A program made the position numbers and the translations under genes. Shown here piece after piece: positions 5,740 through 6,339 of a stretch of 6,339 bases of DNA. Within the stretch, counting starts at the first letter, position 1; every line of letters starts with the position of its first letter. The notes beneath the pieces were generated by a model. The model was not told where the DNA came from. It searched no databases and saw only the letters and a list, made by a program, of their open reading frames with translations. The DNA is from Bacteroidales bacterium (GTDB lineage: Bacteria > Bacteroidota > Bacteroidia > Bacteroidales > FEN-979): contig JALNWE010000112.1 in assembly GCA_023231065.1 (NCBI GenBank), forward strand, positions 1 to 6,339, read 5' to 3'.

Positions 5740-6339
5740 ATGCCACGGCCAAAAAGAAAACGTATTGTAAATCATCCTCCTTTGATGGAAGGATTTAAGC
5801 CATTTGGTATCCCAATCACTGCGTTGGAACCGCTTGTTTTGTTTTTCGAGGAATATGAAGCGATCCGTTTATTGGATTATCAGGGCATGACCCAGTTAGA
5901 GGCGGCTAAGGAGATGGCGGTTTCGCGCCCGACCCTGACGCGGATCTATGAAAAAGCCCGCCGGACCATTGCTGAATCTTTTGTTGAAGGAAAAGCCATT
6001 TTTATTGCAGGAGGAGATTATCATACCGATGAGTATTGGTATCGTTGTGAAGCATGTCATAAACTCCTCATCAGCGAAAAAGCGATAAGAAGTTGTACTT
6101 ATTGTAAGTCGGATGAAATCAGAACGCTTTCGGATGTGCCACAAATGAATGATCAGGAAAAATGCGAAAACCTACCTGGTTTTTGTATTTGCCTGAATTG
6201 CAACGCGAAAATCCCGCATCAACCGGGTATGCCTTGCAGGGACAGTATATGCCCTGAATGTGGAAAAAAAATGATCAGGGAAAATAGTTATCATCATCAG
6301 TTATATAAAAAAAAGAAAGGAATAAAAAATGAAAATCGC
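5740..6339 (+). CDS. DUF134 (UPF0251) family DNA-binding protein with C-terminal zinc-ribbon-like extension (3' open)
   Basis: The first 200 residues are present; no stop occurs before the window ends. The opening MPRPKRKR, then FKPFGIP, LEPLVLFFEEYEAIRLLDY and the helix-turn-helix MTQLEAAKEMAVSRPTLTRI (50-69), and finally EGKAIFIAGGDY, are the full DUF134 signature. Its helix-turn-helix resembles sigma-70 region 4. The family is usually about 100-150 residues, so the part after residue 95 is an extension. It holds two cysteine clusters: C103-x2-C106 with C119-x2-C122, and C149-x-C151-x2-C154 with H160, C166 and C171-x2-C174. The second, with its PHQPGMPC and CPECGKKM pieces, resembles a motif I associate with NifX-linked proteins. 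It probably regulates or senses metal or iron-sulfur cluster status. DUF134 genes commonly sit beside NifX-like genes, and a likely one starts at 6329. The ATG at 5740 is the only reasonable start. Confidence 0.88.
   Translation, partial: MPRPKRKRIVNHPPLMEGFKPFGIPITALEPLVLFFEEYEAIRLLDYQGMTQLEAAKEMAVSRPTLTRIYEKARRTIAESFVEGKAIFIAGGDYHTDEYWYRCEACHKLLISEKAIRSCTYCKSDEIRTLSDVPQMNDQEKCENLPGFCICLNCNAKIPHQPGMPCRDSICPECGKKMIRENSYHHQLYKKKKGIKNENR
6315..6321 (+). promoter_or_regulatory. Ribosome binding site GAAAGGA for a gene starting at 6329
   Basis: GAAAGGA lies seven bases before an ATG at 6329, inside the end of the DUF134 frame. Most genes in this window lack such a site, so its presence and good spacing support a real start at 6329. 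Confidence 0.45.
6329..6339 (+). CDS. Start of a downstream gene, probably NifX-like (3' truncated)
   Basis: ATG AAA ATC GC- gives Met-Lys-Ile-Ala in a frame different from the DUF134 gene. The site GAAAGGA stands seven bases upstream. MKIA is the common opening of small NifX/NifB-like cluster-binding proteins, where it forms the first beta-strand, and such genes often follow DUF134 genes in an operon. Only three full codons are visible, so the family is an inference from context. The overlap implies that the DUF134 gene ends just beyond the window and that the two genes may be translationally coupled. Confidence 0.4.

Noticed and set aside
6307..6314. Run of eight A near the end of the DUF134 frame as a frameshift
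   Set aside because: The frame is already past the conserved cysteine modules, and nothing downstream shows that the reading frame is wrong. It is only a place where a sequence error would matter.
1..6339. CRISPR arrays, insertion sequences, tRNA or rRNA genes
   Set aside because: No regularly spaced repeats, transposase features, terminal inverted repeats or structural RNA signatures were seen on either strand.

Overview
The window looks like chromosomal DNA from an anaerobic member of the Bacteroidota. Two perfect matches to the Bacteroidota -7 promoter element (TAnnTTTG) lie in front of genes, most starts lack a clear Shine-Dalgarno sequence, the DNA is fairly AT-rich, and the redox genes are of a type found in strict anaerobes. 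This placement is an inference: there is no rRNA or marker gene to fix it. All genes supported here lie on the plus strand.

Region 1 (1-1847) is a tight redox cassette. It starts with the C-terminal end of a small protein resembling the NifX/NifB-like cluster-binding family. An HdrC-like protein with two [4Fe-4S] motifs follows, then an HdrB-like protein with cysteine-rich CCG motifs. HdrB and HdrC normally form the half of heterodisulfide reductase that receives electrons from HdrA and reduces a disulfide. No HdrA is visible here. The N-terminal CCG motif of the HdrB-like protein is degenerate, while the C-terminal one is complete.

Region 2 (1848-2161) is a 314-base gap with a candidate promoter and a short leader-like reading frame with a good ribosome binding site.

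Region 3 (2162-5647) holds a secreted TPR protein (GTG start, signal peptide), a GT4-type glycosyltransferase and a PlsC-type acyltransferase, with gaps of 67 and 50 bases. The last two suggest synthesis or remodelling of a glycolipid or another acylated glycan at the membrane. The TPR protein has a segment reminiscent of the eukaryotic Iml2/TTC39 family.

Region 4 (5648-6339) holds a DUF134 (UPF0251) protein with a sigma-region-4-like helix-turn-helix and a C-terminal extension carrying two zinc-ribbon-like cysteine clusters. It is still open at the window edge. In front of it are a perfect -7 element six bases from the ATG and a 14-base dyad that could be an operator. A new gene beginning Met-Lys-Ile-Ala appears to start at 6329 behind a good ribosome binding site; this is the usual beginning of NifX-like proteins, which are common DUF134 neighbours.

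The most interesting theme is the pairing of NifX-like/DUF134 genes with an HdrCB pair. These flank an envelope-lipid module that may be unrelated to them.
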